Assembly: GCA_001304425.1 (NCBI GenBank)
Contig: LJTS01000204.1
Span: forward strand, 1 to 5,677
Source of the DNA: Betaproteobacteria bacterium SG8_40
GTDB lineage: Bacteria; Pseudomonadota; Gammaproteobacteria; Burkholderiales; Eutrophovitaceae
DNA length: 5,677 nucleotides
Direction of reading: 5' to 3'
A model generated the notes under the pieces. It was given only the letters and a program-made list of their open reading frames with translations. It made no database searches and was not told the origin of the DNA. The translations under genes and the position numbers were made by a program. This document shows positions 1 through 5,498 of this stretch, in pieces; position 1 is the stretch's first letter, and every line of letters starts with the position of its first letter.

Positions 1-14
1 ACAAATCGATTTCC

Positions 15-19
15 AAGGA
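15..19 (+). promoter_or_regulatory. Ribosome binding site of the GAF-GGDEF gene
   Basis: AAGGA lies 5 bases before the ATG at 25, which supports that start. The promoter must lie outside the window, because only 24 bases precede the gene. Confidence 0.7.
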
Positions 20-24
20 AGCAC

Positions 25-987
25 ATGCAAGCAGCCGCGAGACCCGCAGACGAAGACACCCGCATCGATACGCTCCAGTCGCTCAAGATACTGGACACGC
101 CGGCGGAAGAGCGTTTCGACCGCCTGACCCGGATCGCGGCAAAGCTGTTCGATGTCCCGATCGCACTGGTCAGCCTGGTCGACGAGAACCGGCTGTGGTT
201 CAAGTCGTCGCACGGCCTGGAAATGTCCGAAATGTCACGGGATACTTCGTTCTGTGCTCACGCCATTCTGGGTGAGGATGTCCTGCTGGTGCCAGATGCC
301 GCCCGCGACGAACGCTTCAGCGACAATCCCCTTGTCACCGCCGGGCCGAAGATCCGCTTCTATGCCGGGTGCCCGCTGAAGGCCGCCGACGGCAGCGTAC
401 TCGGAACGCTTTGCCTGATGGACCATCGACCCCGCGAATTCGCCGCGCAGGATATGGCGCTGCAGCACGACCTGGCGCACATGGCGGAACGGGAACTGGC
501 GGCGGGCGAAATGGCAACCATGGATGAATTGACGATGCTTTCCAACCGCCGTGGTTTCGAAGCACTTTCGAGCCAGGCCCTCGAGTTGTCGCGGCGTTTC
601 GAGAAGCCCGCTGCCTTGCTGTATTTCAAACTTGACCAGTTCGCGCAGATCAGCGATGGACTCGGCCAACCCGAAGGTGATCGAGCACTCAAGGCCTTCG
701 CCCAGTTGCTGAAGCTGAATTTCCGCGAGTCCGACGTCCTCGGCAGGCTCGGTGGCGATGAATTCGCCGTGCTGATGACCAATGTCAGCAACACCGAGCT
801 CGAACATGCACTGGAACGCCTGCACGGTACGGTCGACAAGTACAACAAAGAGGCGAAACGGGGCTACGACATCGACTTCACCTTCGGCAAGCTTGGAATC
901 GATGCGTCGGGCCATGCCGATGTCGGCGACCTGATGGCCCAGGCCGATGCCTTGCGCTTTGAGCACATGAGCGGTCAGGGAGCATAG
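25..987 (+). CDS. GAF-GGDEF signalling protein, probably with a non-catalytic GGDEF domain
   Basis: This is a 320-residue soluble protein with no signal peptide or membrane segment. An N-terminal GAF domain (about residues 15-158) has the usual sequence of a common sensor family, including LDTPAEERFDRLTRIAAKLF, PIALVSLVD, SFCAHAIL, IRFYAGCPL and GTLCLMD. The GGDEF domain follows (about 165-315), opening with DELTMLSNRRGFEAL and carrying GGDEF at 243-247. RESD at 234-237 is an intact RxxD inhibitory site, placed five residues before GGDEF as usual. However, the metal-binding Asp of the FDxDxF motif is Lys202, the guanine-contacting Asn is Ser210, and the closing ADxALYxAK motif is eroded to ADALRFEHM. 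Asp219 of the G-D pair remains. Active family members make cyclic di-GMP from two GTP. I infer that this one makes little or none and may instead bind c-di-GMP or GTP as an effector, as degenerate GAF-GGDEF proteins such as PelD do. The family call is firm; the inactivity is inferred. Confidence 0.93.
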   Translation: MQAAARPADEDTRIDTLQSLKILDTPAEERFDRLTRIAAKLFDVPIALVSLVDENRLWFKSSHGLEMSEMSRDTSFCAHAILGEDVLLVPDAARDERFSDNPLVTAGPKIRFYAGCPLKAADGSVLGTLCLMDHRPREFAAQDMALQHDLAHMAERELAAGEMATMDELTMLSNRRGFEALSSQALELSRRFEKPAALLYFKLDQFAQISDGLGQPEGDRALKAFAQLLKLNFRESDVLGRLGGDEFAVLMTNVSNTELEHALERLHGTVDKYNKEAKRGYDIDFTFGKLGIDASGHADVGDLMAQADALRFEHMSGQGA

Positions 988-1048
988 TCCCCGCATCACG
1001 GCTTGGTGGAGCCGCGATCGGGCGTTGCTCCGTTTGCCGGCAAGGTGC

Positions 1049-1083
1049 CCGGCACGACGAAAGTGAGTTTTTCCGGGTGCCGG
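1049..1083. repeat. 7-bp inverted repeat upstream of the channel gene
   Basis: CCGGCAC (1049-1055) and GTGCCGG (1077-1083) are perfect inverted copies 21 bases apart. A further GTGCC-C-GGCAC palindrome sits at 1045-1055, overlapping the left arm. The right arm ends directly against the candidate extended -10 element. It could be an operator or a leader structure, or chance in GC-rich DNA. It is not a canonical terminator for the upstream gene, because the only T-run (1068-1072) lies inside the loop. Confidence 0.35.
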
Positions 1084-1092
1084 TGGTATAGT
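1084..1092 (+). promoter_or_regulatory. Candidate extended -10 promoter of the mechanosensitive channel gene
   Basis: TG-G-TATAGT (1084-1092) matches the extended -10 form, TGnTATAAT, at all but one base. No good -35 is seen 17 bases upstream, which is acceptable for an extended -10 promoter. Transcription would start near 1099, leaving a leader of about 60 bases before the ATG at 1159. Confidence 0.5.
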
Positions 1093-1158
1093 CCCCCCCG
1101 CACTCGCGGGCACCGTGCAGGTCTCCCGCCAATCGTCAAGCACAAGGGCGAAACAGTC

Positions 1159-2820
1159 ATGAAGTGGCATTCCTTGCAACCGGGACGCAGCGTTTTTTGC
1201 GCGGCAATGATCATCACTGGCCTGCTGCTGCCCACCAGCCATGCGGCAGCGCAATCCAGTCCTTCGGTTGCGCGCGAGATACTGGTTGAGGAAGTCGAAC
1301 TGGCGCCGGTCATTGTCGACGGTAACATCCTGTTCAGTTTGCGAGGAGTTTCGAGCTTTCCGGCAACATTGCGTGCCGAAACAGTCGCCGAACGCATCGA
1401 TGCGGTCGCAAGAGACAGGTCTGTTGCCTTGTCCGATCTGCGCATCGTCGAAGCCGAGGACAGGACGGACATACAAGCGGGCGAGGTTCGCCTTGTTTCC
1501 CTGTTCGATGCCGACGCCTCCGTCGAGCAACTGAAACAGCATCATGTGCTTGCCACCATCCTGCGGGAACGCATCGCGCAAGCCATCGAGCGTTACCGCT
1601 ATGAACGTAGCCGCCCCTATCTGGTTCGGCAAGGCGTCACCAGCGCCATCGTACTCAGCCTGCTGGTAGCGTCACTGCTCGTACTGCGATGGTTGTTCCA
1701 ATGGCTTGATCGCGCGCTCGAGCGGCGCCTGCAGGTTCGGCTCGAAAGCCTGGAAGCGAAATCCTTCAAGCTGCTTTCCGCCGGGGAGTTGAAAAGCGCG
1801 TGGCATGGCGCCCTCTGGTCGCTTCGGTTCCTCATCATGGTCATACTGATTTTCGTCAGTGCCGAACTTGTCCTTGACCTGTTCCCGTGGACGCGATGGT
1901 TCGCGACCGCAACAACCGGGCTGCTGACCGAGCCGCTCGAGACGATGTGGAGCGGCATCGTCCGTTCCCTTCCAGGCCTGGGTTTTATCGCGGTCCTGTT
2001 CTTCGTCATCCGCTATGCCTTGCGCCTCGGCCAGATTTTTTTCAGCGGTGTAGCCTGGGGGACGATCAGGCTGGCGGGATTCGAGCAAGAGTGGGCGTGG
2101 CCGACCTACCGGTTACTGCGCATGCTGGTCATCGCGTTTGCGCTCGTCATCGCCTACCCGTACATTCCAGGGTCCGATTCTGCGGCATTCAAGGGTATCT
2201 CCCTGTTTGCCGGCTTACTGATGTCTCTGGGCGCTTCCTCTATCGTCGCGAACAGCCTCGCCGGTTACATGCTCATTTACCGGCGGGCCTTCCGTGTCGG
2301 CGACAGGATCAAGGTCGGCGACGTCGTCGGCGACGTGGTCGAGATGCGCCAGCAACTGACCCATCTACGCACACCCAAGAACGAGGAAGTCACTATTCCG
2401 AGTTCCGTCATATTGAACAGCAATGTCATCAATTACAGCGCAAGAGCGCGCCAGGGCGGCATCATTCTCCACACAACCGTTGGTATCGGCTACGAAACAC
2501 CCTGGCGGCAGGTTGAAGCGATGCTCATCGAGGCGGCGAACCGGACCGAAGGCCTGTTGCGCGAGCCTCCGCCCTTCGTGCTGCACACTGCCCTCGGTGA
2601 TTTTTGCGTGACCTACGAGATCAACGTCTATTGCGATCAGCCGCAGAAGATACAGCTGCTATACACGGCTTTGCACCGCAATATTCTTGACGTATTCAAC
2701 GAATATGGCGTGCAGATCATGACGCCCAATTACGAAGCCGATGCCGAGGAGCCAAAGGTGGTTCCGCCGGAAAAGTGGTACCTCGCGCCGGCCGTGCAGC
2801 CGGGGGACAGGAAAACCTGA
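1159..2820 (+). CDS. MscS-family mechanosensitive ion channel with signal peptide and periplasmic N-terminal domain
   Basis: This is a 553-residue inner-membrane channel of the small-conductance mechanosensitive family, which opens under membrane tension to release solutes on hypo-osmotic shock. The ATG at 1159 is chosen because it follows AAGGG (1144-1148) and opens a signal peptide: hydrophobic residues 12-25, with a likely cut near Ala-Ala-Ala31. Residues 32-158 form a periplasmic domain ending in a charged helix (QAIERYRYERSRPYL). Hydrophobic segments follow at about 160-181, 221-242, 271-292 and 317-337. The pore-lining helix is at about 347-376, with GASSIVANSLAGYMLIYRRAF. The MscS beta domain comes next, starting at FRVGDRIKVGDVVGDV and including VTIPSSVILNSNVINYS. 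The cytoplasmic alpha/beta domain (about 431-525) ends in GVQIMTPNYEAD. The protein is longer than E. coli MscS (286 residues) because of the N-terminal domain and extra membrane helices. The pore helix has fewer glycines than MscS, so gating may differ (inference). It is probably transcribed alone. Confidence 0.93.
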   Translation: MKWHSLQPGRSVFCAAMIITGLLLPTSHAAAQSSPSVAREILVEEVELAPVIVDGNILFSLRGVSSFPATLRAETVAERIDAVARDRSVALSDLRIVEAEDRTDIQAGEVRLVSLFDADASVEQLKQHHVLATILRERIAQAIERYRYERSRPYLVRQGVTSAIVLSLLVASLLVLRWLFQWLDRALERRLQVRLESLEAKSFKLLSAGELKSAWHGALWSLRFLIMVILIFVSAELVLDLFPWTRWFATATTGLLTEPLETMWSGIVRSLPGLGFIAVLFFVIRYALRLGQIFFSGVAWGTIRLAGFEQEWAWPTYRLLRMLVIAFALVIAYPYIPGSDSAAFKGISLFAGLLMSLGASSIVANSLAGYMLIYRRAFRVGDRIKVGDVVGDVVEMRQQLTHLRTPKNEEVTIPSSVILNSNVINYSARARQGGIILHTTVGIGYETPWRQVEAMLIEAANRTEGLLREPPPFVLHTALGDFCVTYEINVYCDQPQKIQLLYTALHRNILDVFNEYGVQIMTPNYEADAEEPKVVPPEKWYLAPAVQPGDRKT

Positions 2821-2825
2821 GCCAG

Positions 2826-2863
2826 CCGCCGGTGCATGCAACGTAAGGCCTGCAGTCCGGCGG
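2826..2863. terminator. Hairpin between convergent genes, possible terminator
   Basis: CCGCCGG (2826-2832) pairs with CCGGCGG (2857-2863), and TGCA (2833-2836) with TGCA (2851-2854) just inside, leaving two bases bulged. It starts 5 bases after the channel stop, in the gap between convergent genes, where a shared terminator is expected. Neither strand has a T-run after it, so it is not a classic intrinsic terminator. A second small dyad, GGCGG/CCGCC, spans 2859-2874. Confidence 0.35.
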
Positions 2864-2916
2864 AACTCGCCGCCACCGTCAGCGTATCAATGCACTGCCA
2901 GCTGCCGCGAGAACGT

Positions 2917-3345
2917 TCATTGCAGATTGATGAAGTTCAGGTCCAGCATCTCCTGGGTCGCGGTCGATTTGTCTTCGACTTTCGGGTAAATCGTGTACAG
3001 AAAATGCCCTTCGGTCGTTACGGTAATCCGGACATATCTCTCCTCACCCGGGCCGAGCCAAATCTTTGCTTTCTCGGTCGTAATGCTGTCGACGACGATT
3101 TCGTAATCGCCAGGCTCCCGATCGACGAACAGCAATCCGCCCGCTTCCGGAACGCGGATCTCCTCCCCGTTGATGCGCACCGATCCCACATACAGGAAGC
3201 TGCGTTGGGGGCGATAAAGATAAATCCGCCCCTTCCCCGCCTCGATTTCCGGAATCGCCGACCGCACCTCTGCGAACTCCGGGCCGGATGCACACCCGAA
3301 CACAGACGCGAGAAACAAGGCCAGACACGCGATCCTGAGCGCCAT
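2917..3345 (-). CDS. DUF2846-type outer-membrane lipoprotein
   Basis: This is a 142-residue predicted lipoprotein. The start at 3345 is preferred because GGAGG (plus-strand 3352-3356) sits exactly 6 bases upstream; the ATG two codons earlier would touch the Shine-Dalgarno site. The signal sequence is MALRIACLALFLASVFGC, with lipobox VFGC and lipidated Cys18. Residue +2 is Ala, not Asp, which favours sorting to the outer membrane. The mature part has KGRIYLYRPQ, the FLYVGSVRINGEEI segment, GGLLFVDREPGDYEIVV, and a beta-rich tail to about residue 130. This is the pattern of DUF2846, a small beta domain found in many proteobacterial lipoproteins and of unknown function. It is convergent with the channel gene and divergent from the PepSY gene. 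No clear promoter is visible upstream on this strand. The lipoprotein call is strong; the domain name rests on remembered family pattern. Confidence 0.85.
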   Translation of the reverse strand: MALRIACLALFLASVFGCASGPEFAEVRSAIPEIEAGKGRIYLYRPQRSFLYVGSVRINGEEIRVPEAGGLLFVDREPGDYEIVVDSITTEKAKIWLGPGEERYVRITVTTEGHFLYTIYPKVEDKSTATQEMLDLNFINLQ

Positions 3346-3651
3346 CTTCATCCTCCAGATATTCTGGCAGTACCTTACACGACAATTCGACGTTAGCGGA
3401 ACCATGATCCGTTGCTGAGGGCAGCCACGTCACCTGCGCTCACCGACGACGCCAGGCAGCCATCGGGTTTTCATATTGACACGCATGGCGTGCCGCGCTG
3501 AATGGAAAACATACATCAGGGCATGCCCGGCTTCGCCTTCTTTTCCGGAACCCGGGCAATCGCTGGATTTACGGCGCCCGCGCCTTCTGCGCGCCCATTT
3601 CCGCCGCACCATTCCATGCGGTACGCATACGCTGTTTGATTGGCCCCCGCC

Positions 3652-3700
3652 TAACCCGCGTCTTATATGCGCCCATATGACCATGTTATTTCGCGGGTTA
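3652..3700. repeat. Perfect 9-bp inverted repeat enclosing a second dyad
   Basis: TAACCCGCG (3652-3660) and CGCGGGTTA (3692-3700) are perfect inverted copies separated by 31 AT-richer bases. Inside lies ATATG-cgcc-CATAT (3665-3678), which extends by a G-U and an A-U pair to 3663-3680. The structure sits 137 bases before the PepSY gene. It could be an operator pair, a promoter-region cruciform or an RNA structure. No T-run follows it. Confidence 0.55.
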
Positions 3701-3796
3701 TCCGTACGCGCAGTCTCAGCCTATGTGTTCAAACCACCACCGGTCGCGGCTACATGCGGAACTCTGCGCAAAACAGGCAATCAGAGTCTGGCAACC

Positions 3797-3802
3797 TATG
3801 AT
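3797..3802 (+). promoter_or_regulatory. Weak candidate -10 of the PepSY gene
   Basis: TATGAT matches five of six consensus bases and would start transcription near 3809, about 28 bases before the ATG. The bases at -35 (near CAGGCA, 3774-3779) are poor, so if this is real it may need an activator. Confidence 0.25.
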
Positions 3803-3824
3803 TTCAGCTTCCTCAAACCACAAC

Positions 3825-3829
3825 AGGAG
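3825..3829 (+). promoter_or_regulatory. Ribosome binding site fixing the PepSY start
   Basis: AGGAG lies 7 bases before the ATG at 3837. It decides for this start over an in-frame ATG at 3723, which would put 38 unrelated residues in front of a clean signal peptide. Confidence 0.75.
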
Positions 3830-3836
3830 AACCTCA

Positions 3837-4358
3837 ATGAAGCGGCTTGGCTGTTTGTTGGCAAGTACTGCGGCAATCTTCGCGATCTCGCCGGCACTGG
3901 CAATGGAAGGCATGCCGAAAACCAAAGTGTCGATGGAAACATGCCTCAGTGCGGCAATGGCAATGCATCCCGGCAAAGTAAAGGAGCTCGAGATGACGCT
4001 CGAAGACGGCGTACCTCATTATGAATTCGAGATCGAGACCGCCGACGGCCGTGAAACCGAGGTGGAATGCGATGCCATGACAGGCAAGATCGTCGAGGTC
4101 GAATGGGAGAACGACGACATGAACCTCGACGCTTTCCTCGAAAAAGCCACGGTGACGCCGGCACAAGCACGCAAGGCTGCTCTTGAGCGGGTTCCCGGCC
4201 GCATCGTCGGCATGGACCTGGAAACAACGTCTACAGGCGCAATGTCCTATGAATTCGAAGTCATCACGCCAGACGGCAAGGAAATCGATGTTGAAGTCGA
4301 CGCGATGACCGGGAAGGTCACGGAGATCGAAACGGATATTTACGAAATCGGCGATTGA
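3837..4358 (+). CDS. Secreted protein with two tandem PepSY domains
   Basis: This is a 173-residue exported protein. The signal peptide is residues 1-22 (MKRL, then a hydrophobic stretch, then SPALA before MEG), giving a periplasmic product with no lipobox. Two PepSY domains follow, at about 30-90 and 103-165. Each has a short helix, a turn ending HPGKV or VPGRI, then strands reading YEFEI/YEFEV, DG and DAMTGK. The two copies share the YEFE, DG and V(E/D)-DAMTGK blocks but differ in between, suggesting an old internal duplication. Only the first copy has cysteines (Cys36 and Cys78), which could form a disulfide. The mature protein is strongly acidic. PepSY domains occur as peptidase propeptides and as stand-alone periplasmic proteins, where the role is mostly unknown; peptidase inhibition and metal binding have been suggested. 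No peptidase, sensor kinase or transporter gene is beside it here. The family is clear; the function is not. Confidence 0.9.
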   Translation: MKRLGCLLASTAAIFAISPALAMEGMPKTKVSMETCLSAAMAMHPGKVKELEMTLEDGVPHYEFEIETADGRETEVECDAMTGKIVEVEWENDDMNLDAFLEKATVTPAQARKAALERVPGRIVGMDLETTSTGAMSYEFEVITPDGKEIDVEVDAMTGKVTEIETDIYEIGD

Positions 4359-4391
4359 TCCGGACGTCTCGAGTCCGATCGCGAGTTTTTT
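4357..4391 (+). terminator. Probable intrinsic terminator of the PepSY gene
   Basis: GATC-c-GGAC (4357-4365) pairs with GTCC-GATC (4373-4380) around a 7-base loop, with one bulged C. GCGAG and six T (4386-4391) follow. An alternative, CTCG (4368-4371) with CGAG (4382-4385), would abut the T-run directly. The stem overlaps the stop codon. The stem is modest, but the T-run and position fit termination. Confidence 0.5.
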
Positions 4392-4400
4392 CCGGAACCA

Positions 4401-4446
4401 GCATCAGGCTAACCGTCCCGATCAGCCCGGGCCAGGAGCCTGATGC
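4401..4446. repeat. Perfect 10-bp inverted repeat, strong hairpin
   Basis: GCATCAGGCT (4401-4410) and AGCCTGATGC (4437-4446) are exact inverted copies around a 26-base spacer that itself contains CCCGGG. It lies 10 bases after the T-run of the PepSY terminator. Only a short CTTT follows, so it is not an ordinary intrinsic terminator. It may protect the 3' end of read-through mRNA or be a protein-binding dyad. Confidence 0.6.
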
Positions 4447-4602
4447 CTTTGGGTGAACCGCTGACGAATCCCCGGGCATTTCCACAAGCGCCAGATTCCA
4501 TCCTGTCTTGTCCCCGCGGCCTGCAACTTCGCCGTCACTGAAACACCAATCGCTCCGCCCGCACCGGCCCCGAGTTCGATGTCTGGGCAGGACCGTCTCC
4601 GT

Positions 4603-4641
4603 GGAACGACCATCCAGCCATTCCGTCGTTCCCGGACGACG
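4603..4641. promoter_or_regulatory. Candidate upstream activator boxes for the pilin promoter
   Basis: GGAACGAC (4603-4610) is repeated in inverse as GTCGTTCC (4625-4632), a perfect 8-bp dyad whose arm centres are 22 bp apart, about two helical turns. A third, shorter copy, GGACGAC (4634-4640), forms the dyad CGTCGT-tcccgg-ACGACG (4624-4641) with the second. Counting from the sigma-54 element, the cluster lies at about -130 to -92. This is where enhancer-binding proteins such as PilR bind upstream of pilA. The identity of the activator is inferred. Confidence 0.45.
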
Positions 4642-4674
4642 CCGTCTTACCTAAAGCGAATCTGGTAACGGGGT

Positions 4675-4687
4675 TAACCGGCTGATA
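4675..4687 (+). promoter_or_regulatory. IHF-like binding site
   Basis: TAACCGGCTGATA matches the IHF consensus YAAnnnnTTGATW at eight of nine defined positions. It lies between the putative activator boxes and the sigma-54 element, the usual place for IHF to bend DNA so that a bound activator can reach the polymerase. The match could be chance, but the position makes it credible. Confidence 0.45.
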
Positions 4688-4706
4688 AATCGCACTTCCC
4701 TCCTTC

Positions 4707-4722
4707 AGGCACGCTAGGTGCA
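4707..4722 (+). promoter_or_regulatory. Sigma-54 (-24/-12) promoter of the pilin gene
   Basis: AGGCACG-CTAG-GTGCA compares with the consensus TGGCACG-n4-TTGCA: ten of twelve defined bases match. The near-invariant GG (4708-4709) and GC (4720-4721) are separated by the required 10 bases. Transcription would start near 4733, giving a leader of about 72 bases. RpoN-dependent, PilS/PilR-controlled transcription is well known for pilA in Pseudomonas and relatives, which supports the reading. Confidence 0.7.
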
Positions 4723-4791
4723 GAGCACTCGCCGACGCCGCAGCACCTGCAAGCTTTCGATCCGCACGAAATAAACAAACAATACGCCAGC

Positions 4792-4797
4792 GAGGAG
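4792..4797 (+). promoter_or_regulatory. Ribosome binding site of the pilin gene
   Basis: GAGGAG ends 7 bases before the ATG at 4805. An A-rich, weakly structured leader precedes it, as expected for a highly expressed pilin. Confidence 0.75.
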
Positions 4798-4804
4798 CGC
4801 GAAA

Positions 4805-5320
4805 ATGAAACACTACAACTCCGGTTTCACCCTGCTTGAATTGATGATCGTCGTCGCCATCATCGGCATCCTGTCGTCGGTTTCACTGCCGGCCTACCAG
4901 AACTACAGCGCCCGCGCCAAGATCAGCGAGGTCGTGCTCGCGCTCAGCACGTGCCGCACGGCGATTTCCGAAACGGTGCAATCCGCTTCCAGCCTTCCGA
5001 GCGGTGGAGACTGGGTGTGCGAATCCAAGGCCGGCACCGCGCTGACTAGCTTTGTGGAAGTACTTGAAACGAGTGACGAGGGTGCCGTGCGCGCAGAAAT
5101 TCGCAACATCAACTCCCTGGTAGACGGCCAGCACATCATCCTTCGCCCGTGGCCGGATCTGAACCGGTCCGGTCCCGTGCAATCAGGAGACGCTGTGGCG
5201 CTGTGGGACTGCGGGCCGGCGCCGACCAATACCGAAGACATCAGCTCGATGTTGCCGGGAACTTGCAGGGCCGGCGCAGCCGACCTCGGCGCCACCGCCG
5301 GATGGGCGAGCGCCAGCTAG
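4805..5320 (+). CDS. pilA: Type IVa major pilin, PilA-like
   Basis: This is a 171-residue prepilin. The leader is short (MKHYNSG), and prepilin peptidase should cut between Gly7 and Phe8, then N-methylate the Phe. The mature protein (164 residues) starts FTLLELMIVVAIIGILSSV; Glu12 is the conserved Glu5 that pairs with the neighbouring N-terminus during assembly. The segment PAYQNYSARAKISEVV continues the long alpha-1 helix. Four cysteines, 50, 72, 136 and 154, suggest two disulfides: Cys50-Cys72 after the helix, and Cys136-Cys154 closing the D-region loop. A 17-residue tail follows, ending in Ser171. Length and features fit a major subunit of the twitching, adhesion and DNA-uptake pilus, not a minor pilin. 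The sigma-54 promoter supports this. No pilus assembly gene or second pilin is next to it. The symbol is by family; pilE would be equally fair in some genera. Confidence 0.9.
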   Translation: MKHYNSGFTLLELMIVVAIIGILSSVSLPAYQNYSARAKISEVVLALSTCRTAISETVQSASSLPSGGDWVCESKAGTALTSFVEVLETSDEGAVRAEIRNINSLVDGQHIILRPWPDLNRSGPVQSGDAVALWDCGPAPTNTEDISSMLPGTCRAGAADLGATAGWASAS

Positions 5321-5391
5321 ACACCGGACTTCAAGGGCCATTAGAGACAACGCGCAGGGAGACATCCCCGACATTCCGGTAATCCCCATAT

Positions 5392-5418
5392 GCCTTCGCC
5401 GTGCCGTCGGCGCAAGGC
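5392..5418. repeat. Hairpin 1 after the pilin gene
   Basis: GCCTT-CGCCG (5392-5401) pairs with CGGCG-c-AAGGC (5408-5418), giving 10 pairs with one bulged C and a 6-base loop. Its right arm runs into GGCCCGGGCC (5416-5425), a perfect 10-bp palindrome, so the two structures compete. Confidence 0.5.
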
Positions 5419-5455
5419 CCGGGCCAAGGATCATGCTTTGGACGGCAACGGGAGC

Positions 5456-5488
5456 CGGCCTGGTTCGCTTCAACACCGGACCAGGCCG
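5456..5488. repeat. Hairpin 2 after the pilin gene
   Basis: CGGCCTGGT (5456-5464) and ACCAGGCCG (5480-5488) are perfect inverted copies. In the plus-strand RNA the stem extends by a G-U and two G-C pairs to 12 pairs around a 9-base loop (5468-5476). Confidence 0.6.
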
Positions 5489-5498
5489 ATCACTCCTC

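Larger units (their letters stand above)
3346..3836. other. 491-base divergent intergenic region, no gene seen
   Basis: This lies between the start of the lipoprotein gene (leftward) and the PepSY gene (rightward). No reading frame here looks like protein: the frames are rich in Arg, Cys and Pro with no domain pattern, and no Shine-Dalgarno site supports them. It holds short palindromes, namely GGGCATGCCC at 3519-3528 and ATGCG-gta-CGCAT at 3616-3628. It also holds the nested dyad at 3652-3700 and a weak -10 at 3797-3802. Promoters for both flanking genes must lie here, but only the weak -10 can be proposed. Confidence 0.6.
4359..4804. other. 446-base intergenic region, pilin control region at its right end
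   Basis: No convincing gene is seen on either strand; the open frames lack a Shine-Dalgarno site and any family pattern. The left third holds the terminator and a perfect 10-bp inverted repeat (4401-4446). Between 4447 and about 4600 I see nothing definite. From 4603 on come repeated boxes, an IHF-like site, a sigma-54 element and an A-rich leader (4768-4783) before the pilin Shine-Dalgarno site. Confidence 0.6.

Noticed and set aside
1003..1158. N-terminal extension of the channel frame by 52 codons
   Set aside because: It would bury a clear signal peptide, and it spans the promoter and dyad region. The ATG at 1159 has a Shine-Dalgarno site.
235..1632. Long antisense open frame of 465 codons
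   Set aside because: It lies opposite the GAF-GGDEF and channel genes, has no family pattern and no Shine-Dalgarno site, and is the usual shadow of GC-rich coding sequence.
1887..2516. 209-codon frame inside the channel gene
   Set aside because: It is rich in Arg and His without domain pattern and fully overlaps the well-supported MscS domain.
3346..3405. Upstream starts for the lipoprotein, including the ATG at 3351
   Set aside because: The ATG at 3351 directly abuts GGAGG. The longer form puts charged residues and a cysteine before the signal sequence.
3476..3504. TTGACA (3476-3481) as a rightward promoter
   Set aside because: The -35 is perfect, but no acceptable -10 lies 16 to 18 bases downstream, and no gene starts near it.
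3476..4024. 182-codon frame overlapping the PepSY start
   Set aside because: It has no family pattern or Shine-Dalgarno site and is out of frame with the supported PepSY gene.
3541..4398. TTTTCCGGAACC at 3541-3552 and again at 4387-4398 as a repeat pair
   Set aside because: Only 12 bases match and the flanks differ; TTCCGGAA is a palindrome likely to recur by chance.
4422..4813. Leftward open frames in the pilin upstream region
   Set aside because: They are short, lack a Shine-Dalgarno site or family pattern, and cover the pilin control elements.
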